From: Streptomyces massasporeus
GTDB taxonomy: Bacteria > Actinomycetota > Actinomycetes > Streptomycetales > Streptomycetaceae
DNA length: 37,500 nt
NCBI RefSeq assembly: GCF_014648995.1
Contig: NZ_BMSE01000035.1
Location: forward strand, 1 to 37,500
Direction: 5' to 3'
The notes beneath the pieces are model-generated. The model was not told the origin of the DNA. It made no database searches and was given only the letters and a program-made list of their open reading frames with translations. A program made the position numbers and the translations under genes. The stretch's first letter is position 1. The number at the start of each line of letters is the position of its first letter. Below, one piece after another: positions 24,701 through 31,122 of this stretch.

Positions 24701-25288
24701 CCGGCCGGCCCAGTCGGCTCCGTAGGCCGAGGCGAACGCGGAGTAGTCGACGCCGAGTTCGGCCCGCCCGCCGGTCTTCGGGCCGGTGACGGTCAGGACG
24801 ACGCCCTTGACGCCCAGTGCCCTGGCCGCCTTCTGGTCCAGGACGTTCACCCGGACCGAGCTGGCCGCGCGCTTCTTGCCGGAGACCGGCTCCAGCGTCA
24901 GAGGCAGCGAGCCCGGCTTCGCCTGTGCCGCACCCTTGTCGGGCAGGGTCAGCTGTGCGTTGCCCTTGCCAGGCCAGGTCACCGACCGGTTCTGGTCGGC
25001 GCGGGCACGCCGGGCGGCGGCCGCGTCGGCAGCCTCGCCCTCAGCCACCGTACGAGCGGCCTTGCGGTTCGCCTTCGCCGTCAGCGGCGACACGTCGACT
25101 GAGCGCGCGTCCTTCAGCGTCGGACGACCCAGTGGGTCGTCCCGGTCCGCCGCGAACGCGACGGGTGACAGCAAGCCCGGCAGCATGGCCAGGCCCATGC
25201 CCAGCGCGAGGCCGGGCATCCAGCGGACGGTTCCGTCCGCTGCCGGCTGGCTGCTTCTCGGCAGCCGGTATTTCCCCAGGGGGTTCAT
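18713..25288 (-). CDS. RHS-repeat polymorphic toxin with putative C-terminal RNase domain, 2191 aa
   Basis: A giant secreted toxin. The signal region (MPGLALGMGLAMLPGLLSPV, cut near AFAADRDD) is followed by ~800 residues of beta-rich N-terminal module (SWSYPLRT-type SpvB-like start, YDSGSVDGRTASTNNQG). Many YD/RHS repeats follow (FDSLGRLTKLW, YEYDLFGRVRKSTDPDTGTT, TEYDDLGRRTGLW). The RHS core ends at YADNSPVTFSDPTGL (residue ~1886, near 19631). The last 305 residues are variable: a hydrophobic Gly-rich helix, a poly-Gly/Ser hinge (19447-19529), a helical pre-toxin segment (GCGWIPVLGAGCDGYDVKRS) and a ~109-residue toxin domain (YDGWQHVLNRHRTSG, VFEGKFVKGDKLKKRIQEA, STGIRVILNDDGSLRTAHPI). The WxHVLNRH motif and strand order suggest a BECR-fold RNase (EndoU/colicin-like); this is inference. 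The ATG at 25288 gives the signal peptide; an earlier GTG is not needed. Confidence 0.88.
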   Translation of the reverse strand: MNPLGKYRLPRSSQPAADGTVRWMPGLALGMGLAMLPGLLSPVAFAADRDDPLGRPTLKDARSVDVSPLTAKANRKAARTVAEGEAADAAAARRARADQNRSVTWPGKGNAQLTLPDKGAAQAKPGSLPLTLEPVSGKKRAASSVRVNVLDQKAARALGVKGVVLTVTGPKTGGRAELGVDYSAFASAYGADWAGRLQIQELPDCALSDPAKAKCRTRLPLETTNRRGADELSAPLAFAPAARSASTGSTMVLALAAGSQSGAGDLGATPLSASSTWEAGGSSGTFTWSYPLRTPPAAAGPQPELQISYDSGSVDGRTASTNNQGTALGEGFDITSSYIERQYGSCDDDGQDDKYDLCWKYENASIVLNGKATELVKDDTSGKWRLKSDDASTVERRTGADNGDDNGEYWTVTTGEGTVYTFGLNKLPGAGTDDRTKSVWTVPVFGDDEGEPGYSDGSSFSGRDKKQAWRWNLDLVEDTHGNSSTYWYEDETNHYDKLGDDNTGTAYTRGGYLKEIRYGQRKGALFSATPAASNKVVFSYAERCLASGTGCDALTEDKRDNWPDVPYDAICKEGDKCTGNVGPSFFTRKRMTGVTTYAWDAAAATPAYAAIDGWSFKQQYLDPGDTGDSTDQSLWLDSITHTGKRGTDLAMDPVKFTHEFKPNRVDGPSDDILSFEKPRLKTIVSEAGAQTIVSYMEADCVYGQTMPKVDENTKRCYPVKWSPNGEQEPILDWFQKYPVSAVSTTDPFGGSEAVQHSYQYSGGGAWHYDDDPMTPAKKRTWSMWRGFEKVTHLTGVSEGTQSKTVTVYLRGMHGDRVLGPDGKTPDPDKRKTSKVTGIKAGEITDSDQYAGFVRETVTYDGTAEVSGSVADPWSERTATQHKSYADTEAYYVRTAATHERTRVTSGGTARDRVRTTVTSYDGHGMPETVEDKGDDAVSGDETCTRTWYARNADEGINSLVSRTRKVAKLCSVADSALDLPADHTRPGDVIEDTAIVYDDAAATGWSASQKPVRGDASWTGRAKSYSGATPAWQKVTSTTFDALGRALVVKNPNNLPTTSATYTPAGSGPLTATSTEDAKKFKTTTKVDIGTGSAMKVTDPNGKITESEFDSLGRLTKLWLPNRSKALNKTPNHTYEYKVTNSAMPWVATSTLKGDGSGYNTTYEIFDSLLRTRQVQSATPVGGRLISQTLYDSRGLAVSRQSDIWDEKSAPSGTAVQIDGGQAPRQTDTTYDGAGRIVKEVMKTSSVTRWSVENTYTGDTVTSTAPAGGQATAVVTNALGQTTERREYGSPKPEGAYTTTGYTYTPGGLQKTITGPDKATWSYEYDLFGRVRKSTDPDTGTTQPEFDTLDRQIKSTDSEGRSLLTEYDDLGRRTGLWKTSKTDANKLAAWTFDTLAKGHQDTATRYDGGVTGKAYTATVTKYSAQYQVESTQFSLPDDDELVKAGVPKTLSFSTGYRLDGTVSQAAQPAVGGLPAETVSYTYNATGQQLTSKGTSGYLQGATFSPQGDLRQLALGTDGTATAKKAYLNYDYEAGTRRLVRSYVTDDVHGYMPQELKFKQDAAGNVTSIFDGTTQGGTTKPDYQCFAYDGHSRLTEAWTPKTPDCAAAGRTQTNIDGAAPYWTSYTYNEAGQRKTETKHTASATTTTDYSYGNTPTNQPHPLTKTTTGSTTQNYEYDKTGNTTKRPGPAAQQSLDWNAEGKLARTTEGPAETSYLYDADGELLIRRAKGDGDTVLYLGATEVRLTVKGTAKTLSGTRYYTANGQSIACRTAVSGTSGSKLSFLAADHHGTSSIAMDATTFAVVKRYTSPFGASRGPKATTWPDDKGFLGKPADAATGLTHVGAREYDPGIGQFVSVDPVLSLDQHQSMNGYAYADNSPVTFSDPTGLKKGGGGLGDLLGIIGTVIGGTVGAVLGVVGDVLNGGGGGGGGSGGGSGGGGGGSGGGGSGTATYASTGTSTCYYAMGMNACSATSAAPPMTDNNTNTGNSCGGTSSGYPACPGLIGEQGNPELVKELLLVGCGWIPVLGAGCDGYDVKRSADEGDTLGASLGAIGLLPIVGDFIKLPDQLKDLERVADVAKAAKARPIVKWSTPEYDGWQHVLNRHRTSGKEYGPDKGVFEGKFVKGDKLKKRIQEAVGNGTALKNGDRDGTVYEYNFGPGKTIGRLSEDDGGGISTGIRVILNDDGSLRTAHPI

Positions 25289-25320
25289 GTGGGTGTTCTT
25301 TCTGCGTCCGGCCGGAAGCC

Positions 25321-25352
25321 GGGCGCGCTGCGCCCCCGCGCGGCGGGGGACG
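25321..25352 (-). terminator. Paired GC hairpins between LamG and RHS genes
   Basis: GGGCGC-GCT-GCGCCC (25321-25335) is followed by an overlapping CCCCGC-GCG-GCGGGG. They lie in the 144-base gap between the two large minus-strand genes. They may attenuate readthrough so that the RHS gene is made in smaller amounts than the LamG gene, or simply be a weak terminator. Confidence 0.35.
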
Positions 25353-25432
25353 GGGCGGTGTGAGGGAGGGTGACCCGCGACGGCCCCGCCGGGCCCGGGC
25401 AATACCTCCCGGACCCGGCAGGGGCAGAAGCG

Positions 25433-28400
25433 TCAGAGCATGTTCGTTCCGAGGACCTGTGAGCTGACCTGGTCGGCGCTCATCGCACCTGTCCAGACGC
25501 GCACTTCCTCCAGGGAGCCGGGCAGGTAGTGCCCCGTGCTGCCGCCCTTGCTGCCGCGGCCCGCGGTGATCGCGCCGACGCCCTGCTGAGGTGCGGTGAA
25601 CCCGGAATCACCCTCCGCGGGCTGGTCGAACTCGCCCACGTACAGGTGGAGCCTGCCGTACTTGGTCTCGCTCGACCCGTCGGCCGGGTCTGTCCACTCC
25701 CAGGCCTCCTGCGCGTCGAAGACGCCGGTGACCTGCACCCAGGTGTCGACCTCGGCGATGTCACCGCCGGGCACCTCAGCGCTCTGGGTGACCTTGCCGT
25801 CCGTGCCGAGCGCGGTGCGGGTGAACTTCCACTGGTAGACATCGTCAGCGGGCTTGACGACCCACAGCGCCCATGAGGACTCTCCGCTGCTCGCCTGCTG
25901 CCCGGCCACTTGAGCCTGGTAGCCGACGGGCTTGGCCGCGAGCTTCACGGAGTCGAGCCGCACCCGCGCGGTGGCGGTGAAGGAGCCGGACTCGTCGGTG
26001 ACCGGTCCGGTCGCCGAGGCATAGCCGGCCGTGCCATTCAGGACCAGGGCGTCGTTGTCCGCGTCGAGAACCGCGCCCGAGGCCGACAGCTTCATCGGAC
26101 CGGCAGGATACGAGGTCAGCTCCTTGAGCTCGGTGCCCGTGGAGGCAGCGGCGTCCCAGTGAGCCACCAGCTCGTGCAGGGGGACGCCGTTCTCCGACAG
26201 CTGTGCCTGCTCGGTGACCTCGTCTGCGGTCAGCGCCCGCTGCCACACGGACACCTCGTCGAGACGCCCGCGGAAGTTCTCCCCGTAGCTGCCGCCCACC
26301 AGCGAGCGGCCGAACTGCATGCCGCCGGAGGACACCCACGGCGTGTACGCGGTCGACAGCGAGGTGAGCACCACTGGCTTGCCCTGCGGCCGGCCGTTGA
26401 CGAACAACTGGATGGTGTCGTTGGTCTTGTCCGTGTCGCCCTGGGTATCGAAGACACCCGCCAAGTGCGTCCACACCTTCACCGGCGGCGCACCGGTGTC
26501 GGAGAGCGACCGCAGATAGGTCTGGCCTTCCGTGACGTCGGCGGCGGTCCGGTTGAACACCCACTTCTTGTACGCGGCGGAGTAATAGAGGGTGAACGCC
26601 GAGGCGTCGGTCCCCGGGGCCGCGAGCACCACACGGTTCTGCGAGGCGTCCGTCAGATAGGCCCACGCCGAGACGGTGAAGGAGTCCTTCGTGTTCACGG
26701 CCGGGGTGGCCGTGGCAGCGTACGCCTTCTGGTTCTCGGGAACGGTGCTGTCCATCCACAGCGAGTAGTCCGCGTCACCGCGCCGGGCCAGCGTCGACCA
26801 GCCCGCCCCGGCAGTGTGGAGCGTGGCATCGTGCCGGGTGCCCTCGGTGGCGGTGTCCTTGGCGACCGTCACACCGGAGTCCGGGGCGCCGTCGTCGAAG
26901 TGCCAGGTGCCGGAGGGCCCGGAGGCGGGGGCGACCTTGAAGGTGAACTCGGCGGGGGTACCCCACCGTTTGCGTACGTCTCTGGCCTCCACCGACAGCA
27001 CCTGAGTGCCGGACAGTGACGGCGTCACGTCCGGTACGGTCACCGTGGAGCCGCTGACCGTCTTCGTCTCCTTGGCGGAGGTGGTCAGCAGCCGCCAGCG
27101 GTAGCCGGCGATGTCCTTGTCCGCCGCGTTGGGCTTGAACGTGAAGCTGCCGGGGACGCCCGGGCCGCCCTTGCCCTCGCACAGGTTCGTGGTGCACGCG
27201 GTGTACGGGCTGCCCGTAGTGATCACCGGAGCCTTGGGCGCCGTCGAGTCGATCTTGAAATAGCACCACTTGGAGTACGACGAGAACAGGTCACCCGACT
27301 TGCCGCCGTACGACCAGTGCGACTGCGTGCGCGCCTTGAGCCGGTACAGGCCGCCGTCCGCGCGGTTGGTCGTGCGCATCTTCTCCAGGGTGCCGTCCGG
27401 GTCCCAGCCGGAGTCCGGCCGGTAGTCCGACCACACCTGGTGCCATGCGGCGTCGTCGCCGCGCTCGACGATGTACTCGGCCTGCAGTGAGCCCTCTTCG
27501 TCACCCGCGCTGTGCTCGACCTGGGTCTGCACCCGAGCCTGCACCATCGGGTCGATCCGAGTGACGATCAACGGGTCGGAGGAGGACGTCTTGCAGTAGG
27601 CGGTGGAGCCGTCGCCCGGAATGACACCGACGTCGGTAGGCACGCCCGGCTTGTAGGCGTAGTTGACCTTGAGCTCGGCGTTGTCGTCGAACCGCTTCCA
27701 CGCCGAGGGATCGCCCTCGTCCTTGGCGCGCAACATGAAGGTGAGCCGGTGGATCTTGCCGTCGGCGAACTTGCGCACAGTCGACGCCAGGTTCTCGTCC
27801 GACTCCTCCGGGTTGTCGTTGAACTCGACCCAGGCATCAGGCTGGTCGGGAGTGCAGTTGCCGCCGCGCCCGGCCGACACGTGCCGGTCGCCCATTTGGT
27901 CGAGCTGGGTCGGGCCCGGCCAGCGGGTCCCCTCGGAGATGTTGTCGGTGCGCTCCAGGTCCACCCACTTGGGCTCACAGGAGAACGACCAAGTCTCGTA
28001 CGCGCGGAACGTGGCGTCGAGGATGTACTTGCCCGCCAGCTTCGACGGCGAGAACTCGAAGAGCATGCGGTTCGTGTAGTTGTTGCCGCAGTAGTACGGT
28101 CCGGACACACTGCACCGGCCGACACCGTAGTCGCCGTTGAATTGCCAGAACTTGTCACCGTCGGAGGACAGCACGGTCCGCTCCGACCTCCCGAGTCCGA
28201 CCGAGGGGTCGATGTACACGGGGTAAACCGTTTCTTCACCGCGCAGCAGACCGAGGTCAGGCTTGACGGACACCGTCCGGTCGTCGACATGCACCGGCAT
28301 CACGGCGCTGGTGTCGCCGGCGCCGGGCTGGGTGCCCTTTTCGGCCGGGGCGTCAGGGGCCGGTTCCGCCGCAGCGGCGGACATCAACTGCGTGCTCGGG

Positions 28401-29191
28401 CCCCCGTCCTGCCCGGCGGAGTCCCACATCTGGCCGGCCGGCCCGCGGAAGACGGTGTTGCCGTCCTGATCGAGGGCACGCAGGCCGCCGCCCGCACCCG
28501 CCACAAGGTCCAGATCAGCGGCCGTAGCGGTCAGCTTGATGTGCTCAAGCGCCGGATTGGCCGCAGCCTCCGCGGACTTGACCACGAGTACCTCGCGGTA
28601 GCCCTCGGCGGTGGCCGTCAGCTCCAAATCCACCCCGTCAAAGACCTCGGGGTAGACGGCCTTCGCGCCGTCCAGCCTCGGCTCCGGCAGCGTCCCGGAC
28701 CAGCCGAGGCGGATGCTGCCCCGATCGTTGCCGAGCTCGATCAGGTCAGCGCCGGCGCCGCCGCCGGAGAAAGCCAGGTCCACCACGGCGGACTTGGGGC
28801 CTACGGTCCCATCCGCACGCTTCTCCAGCGTGGCGTCAACCGCCTGCCACTGACCGTCGTCCCCCTTGACGCGCTGCGGCACCGCCGACTGCGTGAGCGT
28901 GTACGTCCCGTCCGGGTTGGCCAGAGTGGTCGAGTACTCGGTCCGCTCGCCGGCGACCTCGACCTGCTTCCCCGTCTCGACGGCCTTAGCGCTCGCACTC
29001 GCGTGCGTGCTCGTGCCGCCCGCAGCGGCCCGCGGGGCCGCCTGAGCGGTGGACGCGACAGCCGTCAGTGCCGGCAGCGACACCAGCACGGCCAGGGCCG
29101 TGAGTTCGGCGGTGACGGACGTGATCCCCCCGGACCTCCATCTCCTTCGCCCGATCGACGTATTGTGCCTACGTATGCGCACTTCCCCCAC
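25433..29191 (-). CDS. Secreted LamG-like jellyroll protein, 1252 aa
   Basis: An exported adhesin-like protein that commonly precedes RHS genes in Streptomyces. The signal peptide ELTALAVLVSLPALTAVAST ends at AQAAPRA (~residue 53). Residues ~70-450 form a beta-rich N-terminal region (RTEYSTTLANPDGTYTLTQS, YPVYIDPSVGLGRSERTVLS). Fibronectin/Ig-like strands follow (GVPGSFTFKPNAADKDIAGY, LSVEARDVRKRW), then two LamG jellyroll domains: KDSFTVSAWAYLTDASQNRV at ~800 and SGSFTATARVRLDSVKLAA at ~1070, the second ending EEVRVWTGAMSADQVSSQVL. LamG domains bind sugars or proteins, so the protein may tether or help export the RHS toxin; that is inference. The GTG at 29191 is the best available start but has no strong ribosome site. 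The likely promoter is at 29224-29252. Confidence 0.82.
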   Translation of the reverse strand: MGEVRIRRHNTSIGRRRWRSGGITSVTAELTALAVLVSLPALTAVASTAQAAPRAAAGGTSTHASASAKAVETGKQVEVAGERTEYSTTLANPDGTYTLTQSAVPQRVKGDDGQWQAVDATLEKRADGTVGPKSAVVDLAFSGGGAGADLIELGNDRGSIRLGWSGTLPEPRLDGAKAVYPEVFDGVDLELTATAEGYREVLVVKSAEAAANPALEHIKLTATAADLDLVAGAGGGLRALDQDGNTVFRGPAGQMWDSAGQDGGPSTQLMSAAAAEPAPDAPAEKGTQPGAGDTSAVMPVHVDDRTVSVKPDLGLLRGEETVYPVYIDPSVGLGRSERTVLSSDGDKFWQFNGDYGVGRCSVSGPYYCGNNYTNRMLFEFSPSKLAGKYILDATFRAYETWSFSCEPKWVDLERTDNISEGTRWPGPTQLDQMGDRHVSAGRGGNCTPDQPDAWVEFNDNPEESDENLASTVRKFADGKIHRLTFMLRAKDEGDPSAWKRFDDNAELKVNYAYKPGVPTDVGVIPGDGSTAYCKTSSSDPLIVTRIDPMVQARVQTQVEHSAGDEEGSLQAEYIVERGDDAAWHQVWSDYRPDSGWDPDGTLEKMRTTNRADGGLYRLKARTQSHWSYGGKSGDLFSSYSKWCYFKIDSTAPKAPVITTGSPYTACTTNLCEGKGGPGVPGSFTFKPNAADKDIAGYRWRLLTTSAKETKTVSGSTVTVPDVTPSLSGTQVLSVEARDVRKRWGTPAEFTFKVAPASGPSGTWHFDDGAPDSGVTVAKDTATEGTRHDATLHTAGAGWSTLARRGDADYSLWMDSTVPENQKAYAATATPAVNTKDSFTVSAWAYLTDASQNRVVLAAPGTDASAFTLYYSAAYKKWVFNRTAADVTEGQTYLRSLSDTGAPPVKVWTHLAGVFDTQGDTDKTNDTIQLFVNGRPQGKPVVLTSLSTAYTPWVSSGGMQFGRSLVGGSYGENFRGRLDEVSVWQRALTADEVTEQAQLSENGVPLHELVAHWDAAASTGTELKELTSYPAGPMKLSASGAVLDADNDALVLNGTAGYASATGPVTDESGSFTATARVRLDSVKLAAKPVGYQAQVAGQQASSGESSWALWVVKPADDVYQWKFTRTALGTDGKVTQSAEVPGGDIAEVDTWVQVTGVFDAQEAWEWTDPADGSSETKYGRLHLYVGEFDQPAEGDSGFTAPQQGVGAITAGRGSKGGSTGHYLPGSLEEVRVWTGAMSADQVSSQVLGTNML

Positions 29192-29223
29192 CCAACTTCA
29201 CATGATCTTTAAATGTGCGAGCA

Positions 29224-29252
29224 AGTAAATAGAACGCTAAGTAACGGGTCAA
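29224..29252 (-). promoter_or_regulatory. Possible sigma-70-type promoter of the LamG-RHS operon
   Basis: On the minus strand TTGACC (complement of 29247-29252) is followed after 17 bases by TTTACT (complement of 29224-29229), 33 bases before the GTG at 29191. The patch is markedly AT-rich against its surroundings. The -35 matches consensus at five of six positions, the -10 at four of six. Confidence 0.45.
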
Positions 29253-29414
29253 GTGGCCCTCGTCAAACGCGCCCCGGCAGGGGGGCGGACGCAGGTGGAC
29301 GACGGATGCGACTGCCGCGGCCAGCCGCTGAGGCGGCGTCACCCAGCCACGTGCAGCCGAACGGCGAGGTGTTCCGGCAACCGCGCATGGCGTTGAGTAC
29401 GCGTCAGGTGCGGT

Positions 29415-29471
29415 CCGCGGTATGCCCACCGCCAGCGCAAGGGTTCGGCGTTGGCGGTGGGCATACCGCGG
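29415..29471. repeat. 20-bp inverted repeat with 17-base spacer
   Basis: The arms 29415-29434 and 29452-29471 are perfect reverse complements (left arm begins CCGCGGTATGCCCACCGCC). It lies upstream of a truncated plus-strand gene and about 220 bases from the LamG start. It could be a mobile-element end, a terminator or an operator. The rest of 29253-29533 holds no supported gene. Confidence 0.6.
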
Positions 29472-29533
29472 TCGATCTCGCTCTGCACAGCTGCCGCGAG
29501 GACGCCAGCGATGGCGGCCCCCTGCTGGCGTGA

Positions 29534-29992
29534 GAGGTCCAGCAGGTCGTCCAGGAGAACTCGTTTGCGGCCACGCTGGAGCTGCTGCGCGAGCACGGCC
29601 CGGCCGGGCCCGCGTTCTGGCGCTTCGGCCGCGAGGACCGGCAGAACCTGTGGGAGGCGATCGGCAACCCCCGCCGGGACGCCGCCCTCGCCCGCCGTGC
29701 TGAAGAGCGTCGGCGCCGCCAAGCGCAGGAAGCAACCGAACGCGAGGCCCAGCGCCCCGTGTGTGCCGACTGCGGGAGCAAGTTCACCGACGACCGGTGG
29801 AAGGCCAGCACCAGGGTCGACTGGGGGCACGGGGACAGCCACCCGCACCTGTGCGACGACTGCAAGACCCGGGCGCTCAAGGCGGATCGGCAGGCGGAAC
29901 AGGCCGAACGCGAGCGCCAAGAGCAGGAGCGCCAGGAGGAGGCGGCGCAGGAATCGAAGGCCGGCGGCTGGCTCGGACGCTGGCGCAGCTGA
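29534..29992 (+). pseudogene. 5'-truncated zinc-ribbon / coiled-coil protein
   Basis: The frame begins directly after a TGA (29531-29533) and has no start codon in good position, yet it reads as genuine protein for 152 codons: FAATLELLREHGPAGPAFWR, GREDRQNLWEAIGNPRRD, an Arg/Glu-rich coiled coil, then CADCGSKFTDDRW ... HLCDDCKTRA (two CxxC pairs, a zinc ribbon) and a second charged coil ending GGWLGRWRS. The same frame is open upstream of the TGA back to 29213, so a CGA-to-TGA change could have cut the gene. Re-initiation at the GTG at 29759 would make a 77-residue zinc-ribbon protein. No family name is offered. A 7-bp hairpin follows at 30029. Confidence 0.5.
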
Positions 29993-30028
29993 CCCGGGCA
30001 CGCCACCCCGGCGGCAGCGCGCGGGCTT

Positions 30029-30046
30029 GCCCAGGACCACCTGGGC
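30029..30046 (+). terminator. Small hairpin terminator
   Basis: GCCCAGG (30029-30035), loop ACCA, CCTGGGC (30040-30046). It sits between the zinc-ribbon gene and the next small gene. Confidence 0.5.
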
Positions 30047-30084
30047 GGCCCCCGTTGTCGGTGGCGGCTGCGAGGCTGAACGAC

Positions 30085-30357
30085 ATGGACAGCGACGATG
30101 AGCAGCTGCTGCGCGGCCGGATCTACGGAACCGACCCAGACCACCCGGGCCCCAAGCCGGGACGCAGCTACGCCGAACTGGTCGGCGGACCGCTGGACGG
30201 ACTGCTGCTCGACATCACCGGCTGGAGGCCGAAGGAGATCGACGACGGCGTCTCCCTCCTCACGGAGCTCGGGCGGTTCGGACCCGGAGGCCGGGCGCTG
30301 TACGACCCGCGCCCTGGCGATCCGGCCCGCTGGGACTGGGCAGGCGACAGCCCCTGA
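30085..30357 (+). CDS. Hypothetical protein, 90 aa
   Basis: A small acidic protein: MDSDDEQLLRGRIYGTDPDH, PGPKPGRSYAELVGGPLDGL, LLDITGWRPKEIDDGVSLLT and RALYDPRPGDPARWDWAGDS. The phrase ELVGGPLDGLLLD followed later by a Tyr-rich end is seen in many small Streptomyces hypothetical proteins, and no function is known to me. The ATG at 30085 begins the protein-like part; there is no strong ribosome site (GAGG at 30071-30074 is somewhat distant). It is followed by another small gene on the same strand. Confidence 0.55.
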   Translation: MDSDDEQLLRGRIYGTDPDHPGPKPGRSYAELVGGPLDGLLLDITGWRPKEIDDGVSLLTELGRFGPGGRALYDPRPGDPARWDWAGDSP

Positions 30358-30429
30358 CCACCTGCACTCGGTCGGGTGAAGACACCACACCGGTGGAACC
30401 TGCTCGGCAGGCCAGGCGTAGTGCCGTAC

Positions 30430-30693
30430 ATGAACCCGATCAACGAGGCGCACGTGAGTGAGCCCGGCCTCCTGGTCGTCGACGTCGCCGCCGCCGACGA
30501 CGACACCGCGCTCACCCTCCAGCAGCTGCTCGCCGAACGGTGGGCGACGGCGACGGCGACAGCGGAGCGGACGACGCGGGATGCGGGGGAGCCCGGCGTC
30601 CGGCTGCGCTGCTACCTGGACTTGCGCCAGCCGATCAGCCCGGCCGCGCCGGACGAAGCCCTGCCACTGGTCAGCGCAGCCGCATCACCGTGA
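30430..30693 (+). CDS. DUF6207-like small protein, 87 aa
   Basis: A short Streptomyces-type protein: MNPINEAHVSEPGLLVVDVA, AADDDTALTLQQLLAERWAT, RDAGEPGVRLRCYLDLRQP. The pattern INEAHVxEPGLxVVD ... RWATxTAxxTTRDxGEPGVR resembles DUF6207 from memory; function unknown. The ATG at 30430 is chosen because it gives the conserved N-terminus; the GTG at 30454 has a slightly better ribosome site and the GTG at 30376 would add 18 unlike residues. The last eight codons overlap the end of the DNA-ligase remnant on the opposite strand (30671-30693), which may be a junction scar altering the C-terminus. Confidence 0.6.
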   Translation: MNPINEAHVSEPGLLVVDVAAADDDTALTLQQLLAERWATATATAERTTRDAGEPGVRLRCYLDLRQPISPAAPDEALPLVSAAASP

Positions 30694-31015
30694 CGACAGT
30701 GTGCCGGGTCGTGCCCGCCACGACCTCCACCACCACATCGCCGACGGCGGGCGTGTAGGAGTCGCCGGCTTTCGTGAACGCCCGCCCGGACTGGGGGAGA
30801 AGGCGCGGGCCGACGACGGACGCGAGTGCCGTGGTCAGCCGCTGGGACAGCGCCAGCCGCCCGTCAGGGAGCCGTACGGCGAGGGCCTTCGGGTGCCGGG
30901 CCGTGCCGGTGAAGCCGACCACGGTGGCGTCGACGGTGTCCGCGTGCCTGACCTTCGCCCACACCCGGCCGGCCTTGTAGGCCGACCGGAGCGGCTTGGC
31001 CTTCTCTGTGAAGTT
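30671..31015 (-). pseudogene. ATP-dependent DNA ligase, C-terminal (OB-fold) fragment
   Basis: Reading leftwards from about 31015: NTLNFTEKAKPLRSAYKAGR, VWAKVRHADTVDATVVGFTG, TARHPKALAVRLPDGRLALS and VVGPRLLPQSGRAFTKAGDS up to the end at 30671. The WxKVRHADTVDATVVGFTG motif is the ligase motif V/VI region followed by the OB-fold domain of bacterial ATP-dependent ligases. The catalytic N-terminus is not attached: a matching piece is found at 32530-32906, separated by the pentapeptide gene. This is thus the distal half of a split ligase gene. Confidence 0.7.
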
Positions 31016-31122
31016 CAGCGTGTTGAGCGCCGGTCTGGCCGCGCGGGCTGCTCAAGGGACGGGGCTGGTCAGGTGGGGCAACCAGCACCGATCGCCAGGC
31101 AAATCGCGTCCTACCTGCCTCA

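Noticed and set aside
18713..29191. Many long plus-strand open frames opposite the RHS and LamG genes
   Set aside because: They are antisense shadows. Their translations are Val/Gly/Arg-rich and lack any domain, and the minus strand shows continuous conserved repeats.
30671..30693. Overlap of two convergent genes as a regulatory antisense pair
   Set aside because: One partner is a dead ligase fragment, so the 23-base overlap is more simply a junction scar.
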